Origin: Ahaetulla prasina
Taxonomy: Eukaryota; Chordata; Lepidosauria; Squamata; Colubridae
Length of the DNA stretch: 64,000 bases
Direction: 5' to 3'
Assembly: GCF_028640845.1 (NCBI RefSeq)
Contig: NC_080546.1
Location: 74,713,551-74,777,550 of the forward strand
Shown here: in pieces, positions 11,330 to 21,554 of the stretch
Position numbering within the stretch: position 1 is the stretch's first letter
Layout of the letters: each line of letters begins with the position of its first letter
The notes under the pieces: model-generated
What the model was told of the DNA's origin: nothing
Database searches by the model: none
What the model saw: only the letters and a program-made list of their open reading frames with translations
Translations under genes and position numbers: made by a program

Positions 11330-11906
11330 AGCATGGGTGGGCTGCAAAAATTTTAGCAAGGGGTTCTCTGCCCGGTTGCTGAGCGGGCGTGGCCATGGTG
11401 GGCGTGGCCTAGTCCAGGAGTCTCCAACCTTGGTCCCTTTAAGACTTGTGGACTTCAACTCCCAGAGTTCCTCAGCCAGCTGTGCTGGCTGAGGAACTCT
11501 GGGAGTTGAAGCCCACAAGTCTTAAAGGGACCAAGGTTGGAGACCCCTGGCCTAGTTGGCCTCCTGCACCATGGCAGGTGGCATTTTTTCCCTCTCCGGG
11601 CTTCGAAAGCTTTCTTTGAGCCTCCGGGAGGGCAAAAATGGCCTCCCCAGGCTCTGGAGGCCCTCTGGAAGCCGGAAACGGGGATGCTTCCCAAACTTCC
11701 GGTAGGCCTGTTTTTCGTCCTCCCCGAGCCTCCATGTGCACCCTGCATTTACCTGCATCCAAAACGGGACACGTGGGGACTCCTGGGAGAGGTGGGGTGG
11801 GGTGAGCAGGGCCAGCGAGGAGTGGGATTTGGGGTTCTGTGAACTGCACAGAATCTTAGTTAGATGTTCTCCTGAACCCCTGCGAACCCCCAGCAGCCCA
11901 CCCCTG
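11330..11906. mobile_element. GC-rich nonautonomous hAT-like element
   Basis: It begins 'gggtgggctgcaaaaattttag' and ends 'agcagcccacccctg'. The same family at 54677-55350 has clear CAGGGGTGGGC/GCCCACCCCTG ends with 7 of 8 flanking bases matching. The foldback MITE at 11415-11549 is nested inside. The right two thirds is also present in duplication copy 1 (to about 9178). Confidence 0.7.
11415..11549. mobile_element. Foldback MITE (hairpin)
   Basis: CAGGAGTCTCCAACC...GGTTGGAGACCCCTG; the two halves are near-perfect reverse complements meeting at 'cagccagctgtgctggctg'. Flanks gcctagtc and gcctagtt match at 7 of 8. Same family at 31527, 43927, 62200 and, interrupted, at 15550. Confidence 0.85.
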
Positions 11907-13396
11907 GTTCCTAGTGGTTTTATTATTATTATTATTATCCACATTTCCTATCCAAGAAATTTTGTATTATTCATTTATGTGGACTGTCCTTGTTTTGCCT
12001 CCACTGCATCAATAATCGCCCCCAACCTCTTCAATTTGTTCTAGTCTATCTTCCCGTAATTACAATGCATTCTACAAATATTTGAGCTGATTATTTATTT
12101 TCCCCTTGCACACTGGCACGTCTGCTCTTCGTTAACCAATGGAGTTCAGGGTTCTTCTGCTCAAGGTAAAATATACACTGCAATCTGTTTGAAATAAAGG
12201 ACTTTTTTAAAATAACCTTTTATAAATATACCAAAGTCCCTCCAATAACCGTCCAACTGCAATGTGATCCAAATTCACCAGAAAATAAATCGCATTGGTC
12301 TCAACTTAATTTCAAAGTATAACATTATAGGAACTGCTTGTAGATTATAGGAACTGTCTGTAGATTACCCATCTTATGCAAATGTGGTTCTCCTGCCACC
12401 CCCCCCCCCCCATCATCTCTGTGCTTCAGGCATTGTCATTTCTTCTGCCTCTGCACCCTCCTATTTTCAATATAGCTGAACTAGATCTTTTTATTCATAA
12501 TATCAAGTCTGGCCTATAAAATAGCAACAACTGAACAAATAAAATGAAGCAAAACCAATAAAACAAAATGGTGGGAGAACAGCTTAAATAATACACTATT
12601 GAATCAAAGATGCTTTTAAAATTGAGAAAAATCTTCATCAGAAATACAGTAGATGGATTTACATATCATATGTGGCTTATATGCTGTGATGCACAGAGTC
12701 AGCCAGAGTAATTAGTAAATTGTGACCTATTTCACAGTACACTATGAAAAGCTAGCAATTAGAATGGAATGGAGTGGAGTGGAGTGGAATAGAGTAGAGT
12801 AGAGTAGAGTAGAATAGAATAGAATAGAATAGAATAGAATAGAATAGAATAGAATAGAATAGAATAGAATAGAATAGAATTCTTTTATTGGCCAAGTGTG
12901 ATTGGACATACAAGGAATTTGTCTTTGGTGCATATGCTTTCAGTGTACATAAAAGGACAAGATACATTCATCAAGAATCACAAGGCACAACACTTAATCA
13001 TAGTCCTAGGGTACAAATAAGCAATCAGGAAACAATTAATATCAATATAAACTGTAAGGATGCAAGCAACAAAGTTACAGTCATAAGTGGGAAGAGATTG
13101 GTGATGGGAACGATGAGAAGATTAATAGTAGGGCAGATTTAATAAATAGTTTGACAGTGTTGAGGGAATTATTTGTTTAGCAGACTGATGGCCTGAAAAA
13201 ACTGTTCTTGTGTCTAGTTGTCTTGGTATGCAGTGCTCTATAGCGTTGTTGAAGTGTAAAGCATGGTATTGAAAGACTACAAGAATTTGTAGTGGGGGGG
13301 GGAAATAGGAAGATAAAGAAGTATTAGGTGTTCACTAATTATTTATAAAAATAATAAAGGCAGGAGGAATATAAGATTTTTTAAAAAAAATTGATT
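11484..13396. repeat. Segmental duplication, copy 2 (partner 8772-10712)
   Basis: Collinear with copy 1 from the foldback loop to 'aaaaaaattgatt'. The left side continues smoothly into the intact hAT element and the right side into unshared sequence, so this copy appears to be in its original context. The sequence between the copies (10713-11483) may be the left part of the duplicated unit, deleted from copy 1. Confidence 0.85.
12761..13250 (-). mobile_element. CR1-L3 LINE 3' end with pentamer tail
   Basis: (GGAGT/GTAGA/GAATA)n at 12761-12882 then 'ttattggccaagtgtgattg'; the partner of 10041-10560. The pentamer tract is shorter here than in copy 1, showing repeat-length divergence since the duplication. 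Confidence 0.85.
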
Positions 13397-13614
13397 CCCT
13401 TTAAAGAAAAAACTTTTCCTACACCATTTTCCATTTGATGTATTTTCTACTTGGCATTGATTTCAGAAGAAAGAAAAGGGCTATCAAAGATGATCTTACT
13501 ACAGTACGATCCGTACTGTACTTAGTACAGTATATCCGAAATTTTTAAAATACCCTGGAAAATAATATAATAGTTTTCAAAAATATGTTTCTTTATTTTT
13601 GAAACAGTGCGGAG

Positions 13615-13725
13615 AGAGAGCGTTCAGGTGTAGGGTCTCCTGTTTGAGCAGGGGGTTGGACTAGATGACCTCTAAGGTCCCTTCCGACTCTGTTAATCTA
13701 TGTTAATTTCTATGTTCTCCCTCTC
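13615..13725 (+). mobile_element. CR1 LINE 3' terminus
   Basis: 'tagggtctcctgtttgagca' then 'ttggactagatgacctctaa' and 'ggtcccttccgactct' is the conserved CR1 3' end, also at 27143-27210 and 53015-53085. Confidence 0.75.
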
Positions 13726-13769
13726 AAATTTCTACCCTATTAGGTCATGCTTGAAAAATATAATAATTT

Positions 13770-13905
13770 AAATGTGACAATACCCCATGATCTTGGGGAT
13801 GCTGCACCGGTCATAAGTGTGAGAATCAGTCATAAATCACTTTTTCAATGCGGTTGTAACTTTGATCAGTCATTAAATGAATGTAAGTCAAGATCTACTT
13901 CTACC
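13770..13905 (+). repeat. Fragment of the 'gtaagtcaaggactacct' repeat family
   Basis: 'ggggatgctgcaccggtcat', 'aagtgtgagaat' and 'ggttgtaactttgatcagtc' followed by 'gtaagtcaagatctac' match the longer copies at 15070-15402 and 58918-59310. The ends of this family (agtcctcaactta/taagtcaaggact) are inverted, which suggests a nonautonomous DNA transposon. Confidence 0.55.
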
Positions 13906-14009
13906 ATGCTAATGCATGACAGCATCCTAGGTTCTTGGGAAAAACTGGATGTTTATGGAGGCCTATAACAGCTAAGGAATTGGAAGCTGTGACTTCACAT
14001 TTTTGCATA

Positions 14010-14096
14010 TACAGTATGTTGTTATTGTTGTTGTTGTTGTTAGTTGCGAAGTCATGTCCGACCCATCGTGACCCCATGGACAACGTTCCTCGAGGC
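14010..14096 (-). mobile_element. Bov-B LINE 3' terminus (short)
   Basis: (TTG)n followed by 'gcgaagtcatgtccgaccca' and 'tcgtgaccccatggac' is the reverse complement of the Bov-B 3' end seen in longer form at 62660-63060. Confidence 0.65.
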
Positions 14097-14099
14097 ATA

Positions 14100-15060
14100 T
14101 ACAGTATAATAATGTTTTAAAGTTGCAAAATAAATGCTTGCAGTTCTTTGCATGTATACACATCCTCAGACCATCCTGTCTTGGTTGCCAAAATCATTCC
14201 ATTCTAAATCTAAATCCTGTAATGGGTGTGGACTATAAAATTGATAGTAATGTTGAACTTAAATGTTCTACAAATATCCTGAACTATTTCCCAAGTTTCT
14301 TTGAAAATATGTGACAAACAGACAGCAAACATCCCATTGTTTTTGTTAACCTAAAATGTTCATCTCACGGAGAACATTTTGTGTCACAGGAATTGAATCA
14401 AAGTAGTATTTACATAACAAATATAATTTAGAAAGTTTGAACAAACCTCCTACCAATTTCACCTTTCTTATCACCTTGAAAGAGACACAGTAATCTAGAC
14501 CTAATCTTCTTTGTATCTCCACATGTATAATCATTTAGAAGTTCTTGACAAATCAGTAAGCAAACTACAAGAAAGGTCAGAATTGCTCAATTGGGATATA
14601 GAAGGATTCATTTTGGCCTCTAAAAATGCATTGCACATTATTTTATGATTGTTTTGTTTCTGGAAAAACATTTCTAAGGACATATTCGCAAGAGCAAAAA
14701 CAAATGGGGAAGAATATCTTATCTCCTTTACCTTTCTGATATATTATGACGTATTTTTTTCTTGGGCTAAGTATTGAAAAGTAATCATTTTATTGTGTTT
14801 TTATTTTTTTAGCTTGTCAGAAATATTGTCAGACAATATTGTTTAGTTCATTTATTTATATCATTTATTTGTTGTTTTGTCAACTACAAAAGTCCCTTGA
14901 TAATTTTCTGTCCCTTGATAATTTACATAAATAAATATAAATAATGTAAATAAATATATACTCCTACTCATTTTCTGGGACAAATATAACAATTCATATC
15001 TATACAACAATGAAAAAAGGGCCGTTCATTTGGTATTCCAATATGATTCTATAGACATTT
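14100..15060. other. Intergenic stretch with nothing recognised
   Basis: AT-rich sequence. No coding frame over 65 codons and no recognised repeat. Confidence 0.5.
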
Positions 15061-15069
15061 ATCCAAAAT

Positions 15070-15402
15070 TTCTGCTGCTAAGTGAGCCAATTATTAAGTG
15101 AATTTTGCCCCATTTTACGACCGTTCTTGACACAGTTGTTAAGCCAATCACTGCAGTTGTTAAGTTAACTATGCATTTGTAAAGTCAGTTTGGCTTTCCC
15201 ATTGGCTTAGCCTGTCAGAAGGCGCAAAAGGTGATCACATGACTCTGGGACACTGCAAATTCATAAATACGAGTCCGTTGCCAAGCGTCTGAAATTTGAT
15301 CATGTGATCATGGCGATGTTGGGTGAAAAATTGTCACTTTTTTCAGCGTCGCTGTGACTTTGAACAGTCACTAAATGAACCGTTGTAAGTCAAGGACTAC
15401 CT
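15070..15402 (+). repeat. 'gtaagtcaaggactacct' repeat family, long copy
   Basis: Contains 'gctaagtgagccaattatta', 'ttttgccccattttacgacc', 'tgatcatggcgatgttgggt' and ends 'taagtcaaggactacctata'. Interspersed noncoding repeat; other copies at 51430, 52255, 58918 and 60840. Confidence 0.6.
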
Positions 15403-15549
15403 ATAGTAAAACAGCAGAGCCTGGAAAAAAGCATCTGTGATGAGATATTGGTGAACAGAGTTGTCTGTGCCAACCCTTCGAACTTCTACATCAAATGTGA
15501 TTTGAAAAACTCCTGTTTTGAGTGTTGAAGTAAGATTAATATTCTAGTG

Positions 15550-16326
15550 CAGGCGTCTGCAAACTTTATTTATTTATTTATTTATTTATTTATTTGATTT
15601 TTATACCGCCCTTCTCCCGAAGGACTCAGGGCGGTGTACAGGCAAAGTAAAACAACAACAATGTACAATTTAAAATACCATTTAAAAAACCTATTTAAAT
15701 TAGCCTGAAAAGTTAAAAATTTACCATAACTAAAACCCCATTTAAAATTTTAAAATTTAAAATTAATAATTTAATTTAAAGTTAAAATTTGGTTCAAGCC
15801 AGCCCCGCGCGAATAAAAAGATGTGTCTTTAGTTCGCGACGGAATGTCCGAAGGTCAGATATTTGGCGTAAACTTGGGGGGAGCTCGTTCCAGAGTAGCC
15901 CCCACAGAGAAGGCCCTTCCTGGGGCCGCCAGCCGACATTGTTTGGCGACGGCACCTGAGAAGTCCCTCTCTGTGGAGCGTACGGGATGGTGGGAGGCAT
16001 ATGGTAGCAGCAGGCGGTCCCGTAGTACCCAGGCCCTAAGCCATGGAGCGCTTTAAAGGTCGTAACCAACACCTTAAAGTGCACCCGAGAGGCCACAGGC
16101 AGCCAGTGCAGTCTGCGCAGGGAGCGGTGTTACGTGGGAGCTGTAGCTCCTCTATCACCCGCGCAGCTGCATTCTGGACTAACTGAAGCCTCCGAGTGCA
16201 CTTCAAGGGGAGCCCCATGTAGAGAGCATTACAATAATCCACTTGGCTCTTTTAAGACTTGTGGACTTCAACTCCCAGAGTTCCTCAGCCAGCAAGTCTT
16301 AAAAGAGCCAAGTTTGCAGACCCCTG
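15550..16326. mobile_element. Foldback MITE split by an L2 insertion
   Basis: The left terminus CAGGCGTCTGCAAACTT (15550) and right arm 16236-16326 (ends AAGTTTGCAGACCCCTG) belong to one hairpin MITE flanked by ttctagtg and ttctaatg. The minus-strand L2 3' end at 15568-16233 is inserted near its left tip. Confidence 0.75.
15568..16233 (-). mobile_element. L2-like LINE 3' end
   Basis: The minus strand encodes DYCNALYMGLPLKCTRRLQL, VQNAAARVIE and PSLRQISDLRTFRRELKTHL with frameshifts. The 3' terminus 'accgccctgagtccttcggg' is followed by an (AAATA)n tail (15568-15600 on the + strand as TTTAT repeats). Confidence 0.8.
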
Positions 16327-16455
16327 TTCTAATGCAATTAATTTCGGCCTATGGATTAATATGACAGCCGGTATAACCTTCATAGGCTGCTTTATTTATC
16401 CCAGATTAGAAGTCACTCAAGAACAGTTTCTGGGGACAATATTACTATATTTCTA
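15610..16455. repeat. Direct repeat, copy 1 (partner 17330-18175)
   Basis: About 846 bp, from within the L2 3' end ('cttctcccgaaggactcagg') to 'ggggacaatattactatatt'. The non-repetitive part (16327-16455) differs from copy 2 at about one base. The L2 part differs mainly by small indels. Its right border joins L1 sequence. Confidence 0.85.
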
Positions 16456-17329
16456 TATTGTATCAAAACTATTTCATCCTCTGTTTTTCCATTTTACTTT
16501 GAAATTCATCCATTTTATTTTCTAATTTTAAATTATGTTGCTTAATTTCTTCAACCTCCTCCTCCAATAAAATCACATTCGTTGCCAAACTGACTGCCAT
16601 TACAATTCCTTCTTTAACTTCTTTATTTCCCACTTGAATTTCTGATATCTGCTCTTTCATTTCAGACATCTCATCAGTTATTACTTTAAATTTTTCTTCT
16701 ATAAAGCCTTTTAAGTTCTCTTGTAACGCCTCTAAATTCAATGTTCTAGTCTCTGCTGTATGAGCTGGAGAGGCACCAGCTGATAAAGTTCCAGAGCTCT
16801 TTGTTACAGTAGACTTTAATTGTTTGGCTGCCATCTTCTATAAAATTATTTATTTATTTATTTCCAACTTAATATTCACTTTAAATCTTCTTAACCTCTA
16901 AAAACACAGTCTTTTAAAGCAGTATTTAAAATCTCCCTAGATTCTATCAGCAGGCAGCAAAGAGTTAAAGAGTAAAAGCAGCAAGTAACATGCAAATTAC
17001 CAACTGCAGACCAACGCTGAAAGTATCGCTTCGCTTTCCACTCGTTAACTTGTTAACAATTCGCCTCCATTTTTTACTGTTTTCAAGCTTGTTACAAAGT
17101 ATCGGGAATCGGCTTGGCTACTTGCATAAAGTTCTCCCACTTTCGCTCTGTCCGGTATAATCCTTTATTGTCCAAAATAAATCTCGCTTGGTCGTGGTGA
17201 TTGGTTCCGCCAAAGCAGAAGAATCCTCGGATCTGGAGCACTTCGGGTTACTGGAGGAACTTAACCCTTCAAACCCTTTTTCTCAGGGGCTTTAGGAAAT
17301 TCAACCTCTGCCCTCAGCTCACCACCTTC
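16456..17329 (-). mobile_element. L1 LINE 5' end (5' UTR and start of ORF1), 3'-truncated
   Basis: The minus-strand frame 16834-16469 is an L1 ORF1 N-terminus: start MAAKQLKSTVTKSSGT, then a heptad-rich coiled coil (EMSEMKEQISEIQVGNKEVK, LEEEVEEIKQHNLKLENKMD). Upstream on that strand (16835-17329) is presumably the 5' UTR. The C-terminal half of ORF1, all of ORF2 and the poly(A) are absent. That is unusual, because L1 copies are normally truncated at the 5' end. Confidence 0.7.
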
Positions 17330-18175
17330 TCCTTCTCCCGAAGGACTCAGGGCGGTGTACAAGCAAAGTAAAACAACAACAATGTACAATTTAAAATACC
17401 ATTTAAAAAACCTATTTAAATTAGCCTGAAAAGTTAAAAATTTACCATAACTAAAACCCCATTTAAAATTTTAAAATTTAAAATAAATAATTTAATTTAA
17501 AGTTAAAATTTGGTTCAAGCCAGCCCGCACTAATAAAAGATGTGTCTTTAGTTACGGAATGTCCGAAGGTCAGATATTTGGCGTAAACTTGGGGAGCTCG
17601 TTCCAGAGTGGGGCCCCACAGAGAAGGCCCTTCCTGGGGCCGCCAGCCGACATTGTTTGGCGACGGCACCCTGAGAAGTCCCTCTCTGTGGGAGCGTACG
17701 GGATGGTGGGAGGCATATGGTAGCAGCAGGCGGTCCCGTAAGTACCCAGGCCCTAAGCCATGGAGCGCTTTAAAGGTCGTAACCAACACCTTAAAGTGCA
17801 CCCGAGAGGCCACAGGCAGCCAGTGCAGTCTGCGCAGGAGCGGTGTTACGTGGGAGCTACACGTAGCTCCCTCTATCACCCGCGCAGCTGCATTCTGGAC
17901 TAACTGAAGCCTCCGAGTGCACTTCAAGGGGAGCCCCATGTAGAGAGCATTACAATAATCCACTTGGCTCTTTTAAGACTTGTGGACTTCAACTCCCAGA
18001 GTTCCTCAGCCAGCAAGTCTTAAAAGAGCCAAGTTTGCAGACCCCTGTTCTAATGCAATTAATTTCGGCCTATGGATTAATATGACAGCCGGTATAACCT
18101 TCATAGGCTGCTTTATTTATCCCAGATTAGAAGTAACTCAAGAACAGTTTCTGGGGACAATATTACTATATTTCT
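17330..18175. repeat. Direct repeat, copy 2 (partner 15610-16455)
   Basis: It begins at 'ccttctcccgaaggactcag' inside the L2 3' end, so the L2 tail is missing here. It includes the L2 RT C-terminus, the right arm of the foldback MITE (17962-18047) and the 128-bp flank. The right border runs into apparently native sequence ('gttgggagatcacacaatta'). Confidence 0.85.
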
Positions 18176-18660
18176 GTTGGGAGATCACACAATTATGGAA
18201 AATTGGGTTAATAAATATCGATGGTTTATAAGAAGATGAGAAATTAATGTCTAATTTCTGGTATCATTTTCATTTTCATTTTTATTACAGGCCGCTCTCT
18301 GATGTCAAGTTGCAAATTCTAAATTGCAACTCTTACAATCTTATTTGGAGCACATTTACCTGCATCTTGAGGAATTAAAAATTGATAACTGATCATAAAA
18401 TTTGATGAGGCGAAAATCCCTGCATGAGTTCTCAAATTTTAACTGTTTTGGTTTTAGTTTCTCAATTATTGTGAGCTGCCGCCTTAACTGAAGGCAATTT
18501 ATGTTTAAAAATATCAAATTTTTGCACATTTCACTAAGCCATAGGACACGTATGACCCAAAGTTTACATTTCTATTATGTTATTTACAGTCATTTCTACT
18601 CATGAGGTAGAAAAGCTAAGAGTAATAGCAGCTATTTTTCTGCTGTAGCACCTTACTTAA
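18176..18660. other. Intergenic stretch with nothing recognised
   Basis: AT-rich; no long ORF or shared repeat. Confidence 0.5.
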
Positions 18661-18662
18661 TC

Positions 18663-19430
18663 AATCAATCGATCAATCAGAATAGATGTGGAAGGAACAT
18701 TGGAAGTATTCTAGTCCAAGCCCCTGCTCAAGTAGGAGTACATAAAATTATCTGCCACAATGTCCTACCTGTCAGTGACTACTTCAGCTTCAACCACAAC
18801 AATACACGAGCACACAATAGATACAAACTCAAGGTAAACCGTTTGAAATTCGATTGCAGAAAATATGACTTCAGTAACAGAGTGGTCAATGCCTGGAATG
18901 CACTACCTGACTCAGTGATTTCTTCCCCAAACCCCCAAAACTTTAATCTTAGACTGTCTACTGTTGGCCTCACCCCATTCCTAAGAGGTCTGTAAGGGGC
19001 ATGCATAAGTACACGAGCATGCCTACAGTCCCTGTCCTAATATTCCTTTTTACTCTCACTCTTTTCATGTATTCAAATTAAATTATGTTTATACTTTTAC
19101 CTGTTATCTTATATATGCTTGACAAAATAAATAAAATAAAATAAAAATATCATTTCAGATAGGTGGCTGTCCAGTTTTTTCTTAAAAGCCTCCAGTGATG
19201 AAGCACCCACAACCTCTTGTGGCAAATAGTTCCATTGGTTAACTCTCCTCACTGATAGGTAGTTTCTCCTTAATTCCAGGTTGGTTTTCTCCTTGATTAG
19301 TTTTCATCCATTGTTTCTTGTGTTGCCCTCAGATATTTGAAAAGTAGGTTGAGCCCCTATTCTTTGTGGCAGCCCCTTATACTCCTAATGGAACTTATGG
19401 AACTTCTTTCCTCTAGAAATTAAGCTGGCT
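18663..19430 (-). mobile_element. CR1 LINE 3' end, split by a nested LINE
   Basis: 18663-18724 ('ttctagtccaagcccctgct') and 19150-19400 ('cagttttttcttaaaagcct', 'tggttaactctcctcactga') are consecutive parts of a CR1 3' end in reverse. They are separated by the plus-strand LINE at 18725-19147. Confidence 0.7.
18725..19147 (+). mobile_element. Non-LTR retrotransposon 3' end with (AAATA)n tail
   Basis: The + strand encodes the same RT C-terminus as 972-1645: LPVSDYFSFNHNNTRAHNRY, AWNALPDSVISSPNPQNFNL. The frame shifts near the stop. The 3' UTR ends 'atgcttgacaaaataaataa' with an A-rich tail. Inserted into the CR1 at 18663-19430. Confidence 0.7.
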
Positions 19431-19589
19431 ACTTCCTGAATGCTTTTAAAGCCTGAACTTTCCCAAGGCAGAATCATTGTGATTGGTTCTAACCAGATGT
19501 CCTTTTTTATTATTAAGTGCTGTAATTATTATAATTAAATGTTAATTTAATGCATGCACTTTCCCTAGTTTATAGTACATTGTAACCCC

Positions 19590-20072
19590 CTGCTAGTCCC
19601 TTGGACTCAGTGCTGGGATTCAAGTAATTTAACAACCGGTTCTCTGCCCTAATGATTTCTTCCAACAACTAGTTTGCCAAACTGCTCAGAAAGTTAACAA
19701 CCAGTTCTCCCGAAGTGGTGCGAACTGGCTGAATCCCACCACTGCTTGGACTGCAAGGTGAACAAACAAGTCAGTCCTAGAGGAGATCAACCCTGACTGC
19801 TCTTTAGAAGGCCAGATCCTGAAGATGAAACTGAAATACTTTGGCCACTAATGAGAAGGAAGGACTCACTGGAGAAGAGCCTAATGCTGGGAAAGATTGA
19901 GGGCAAAAGAAGAAGGGGACGACAGAGAACAGGGTGACTGGATGGAGTCACTGAAACAGTAGGCATGAGCTTAAATGGACTCCAGAGGATGGTAGAGGAC
20001 AGGAAGGCCTGGAGGAACGTTGTTCATGGGATCGCAATGGGTCGGATACGACTTCGCAACTGACAACAACAA
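19590..20072 (+). mobile_element. Bov-B LINE 3' end, with MITE insertion
   Basis: The + strand reads 'tagaaggccagatcctgaag', 'gaaatactttggccact', 'tgctgggaaagattgagggc', ending 'gggtcggatacgacttcgca' plus (ACA)n, the Bov-B C-terminus and tail. The MITE at 19608-19744 splits 'cccttggact' from '...gcaaggtg'. Frames are broken. Bov-B is an RTE-clade LINE known for horizontal transfer between squamates and ruminants. Confidence 0.8.
19608..19744. mobile_element. hAT-type MITE, 137 bp
   Basis: CAGTGCTGGGATTC...GAATCCCACCACTG with perfect 8-bp target duplication cttggact on both sides (19600-19607, 19745-19752). Nearly identical to the MITE at 58269-58405. Confidence 0.9.
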
Positions 20073-20569
20073 CAAACCCACTGTGATGATTTGCCAATGT
20101 AAAAATACATAAAGAAATTCATAAGTAAAATATATCTGGTACTAGCCCTGAATAATGCTAGGGGATTTTTTAAAAATAAGAGATATTTTATTATAAATGT
20201 ATATCAGAATTTTCATTCACTAAAATGCTAGGATCTGCCGGTCAATGGGAAACCTGAGTTAGCACCTATATAATATGCCATTTAAATGATTGTAGCCATA
20301 GGATAAAAAACAATGAAAGCAATAGCATCACTTCTTTATTACATAAACTAATCCTGCCTCCTACTTCCTAGATTATCTTTCGCTATAATTCTGTTGCCCT
20401 TAATGTGATAAAACAGTTTTACCAGTTTGAGCTGTCTTTGTACTCTGATCACTAGGGTGCAGAAGTATTGTTTGTTCTATGACTTAACCCAAAACTAATA
20501 TTTTTAAACTAATGGTCAGGGCAAGATCAGGAGAGCTAGAAGAAATTAGAGGCCATGCAAACAAAGAAA
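20073..20569. other. Intergenic stretch with nothing recognised
   Basis: AT-rich sequence between Bov-B and the SINE; no coding frame or repeat recognised. Confidence 0.5.
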
Positions 20570-20925
20570 GGGATGCGGTGACTCAGTGGGTAAGATGCTG
20601 AGCTTGTCGATCAAAAGGTCAGCAGTTCAGCGGTTTGAATCCCTAGTGCCGCATAATGGGGTGATCTCCCGTTACTTGTCCCAGCTTCTGCTAACCTAGC
20701 AGTTCGAAAGCACGTAAAAGAGGCAAGTGGAAAAATGGGGACGACTTCTGGTGGGAAGGTAACAGCGTTCCATGCGTCTTTGGCATTCAGTCATGCCGGC
20801 CACATGACCATGGAGACGTCTTCGGAAAGCACTGTCTCTTCGGCTTTGAAACGGAGATGAACATGGCCCCCTAGAGTCAGGAACAACTAGCACATATGTG
20901 CAAGGGGAACCTTTACTTTAGACAA
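20570..20925 (+). mobile_element. Sauria-type SINE
   Basis: The tRNA-derived head 'gcggtgactcagtgggtaag' ... 'ggtttgaatccctag' carries A- and B-box-like sequence. The conserved body ('acttgtcccagcttctgcta', 'gccggccacatgaccatgga') and 3' end 'gaacctttacttta' follow. Four other copies or parts in this window (29930, 30548, 47213, 58423) share the same order and strand; an old one at 44590 is reversed. Confidence 0.8.
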
Positions 20926-21039
20926 AGAAAAGAGCTATGTTTTTCCTTCAATGCTAATTAAAATCAAAGAAAACTGTGGCTTTGTATTGCACTCAGAAAC
21001 CATTCATACTGTATTGCTAGGGCTTGAAGACATTTTTTT

Positions 21040-21180
21040 TCACATGACTCATGTTTACCAAAATTTAGTTTTTCCCCTAAGAGCAGGGGGGGAATTGTGA
21101 GAGCCAGCTGCTTTTGAAATTCTTGTTATCTTTTGCATTCAGGTCCTTCAAACAAGCAACTCAGCCTTATTGCAAATGAT
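21040..21180 (+). promoter_or_regulatory. Candidate upstream elements of FGG
   Basis: TGACTCA (AP-1-like) adjoins TGTTTAC (FOXA-like, 21052-21058), and TTATTGCAAAT (C/EBP-like) lies near 21168-21178. They are 310-450 bp before the FGG start codon. No convincing TATA box or HNF1 site was seen nearer the gene. Such motifs are frequent by chance. Confidence 0.25.
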
Positions 21181-21491
21181 TACTGGAAGAAATTGCTTCA
21201 TAGGGCAAGTTATCCTTCCATAGGTTTTTTTTTTCTGGCAGAGGTAAGTCAGAATCATCTAGTCTTTAAAAATGCAATGAATAAGGTGCCAGCAAATTCT
21301 GAAAACACTCCCACTAGGACCGGAAGAGGCTGTCCTCCTTATGTGTCAGCCCCACCTATTTTCACCCACTAAATGCTACATGATCTCTTAAACTGCCTGT
21401 GCACAGTTTTGAGAACAAATTCAGTCCACAAACTCACATTGGTTAAGGACTGCCTTTCCTGTGTTTGGCGGTTCTGGAAGCTACAGACGCA

Positions 21492-21554
21492 ATGCTCCCA
21501 AAATTTCACAAGTGGCTGCCTCTTCTGTTTTTCTTCTTTTCAACTTGTACTGCA
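21492..21554 (+). CDS. FGG: FGG exon 1: signal peptide
   Basis: Codons 1-21, ATG at 21492, ending ..STCTA before donor gtaagt. A hydrophobic LPLLFFFF core and cleavage after Ala21 would leave Y-F-A-T-R at the mature N-terminus, matching the human Y-V-A-T-R. The start is fixed by this alignment; the exon boundary is phase 0. Confidence 0.93.

Noticed and set aside
20570..20660. tRNA gene suggested by A- and B-box-like sequence
   Set aside because: It is the head of a Sauria-type SINE, with the same long body in several copies and no tRNA cloverleaf of proper length.
1..21400. LRAT, the gene expected upstream of FGG from mammalian order
   Set aside because: No LRAT-like exon was recognised on either strand; it may lie further away.
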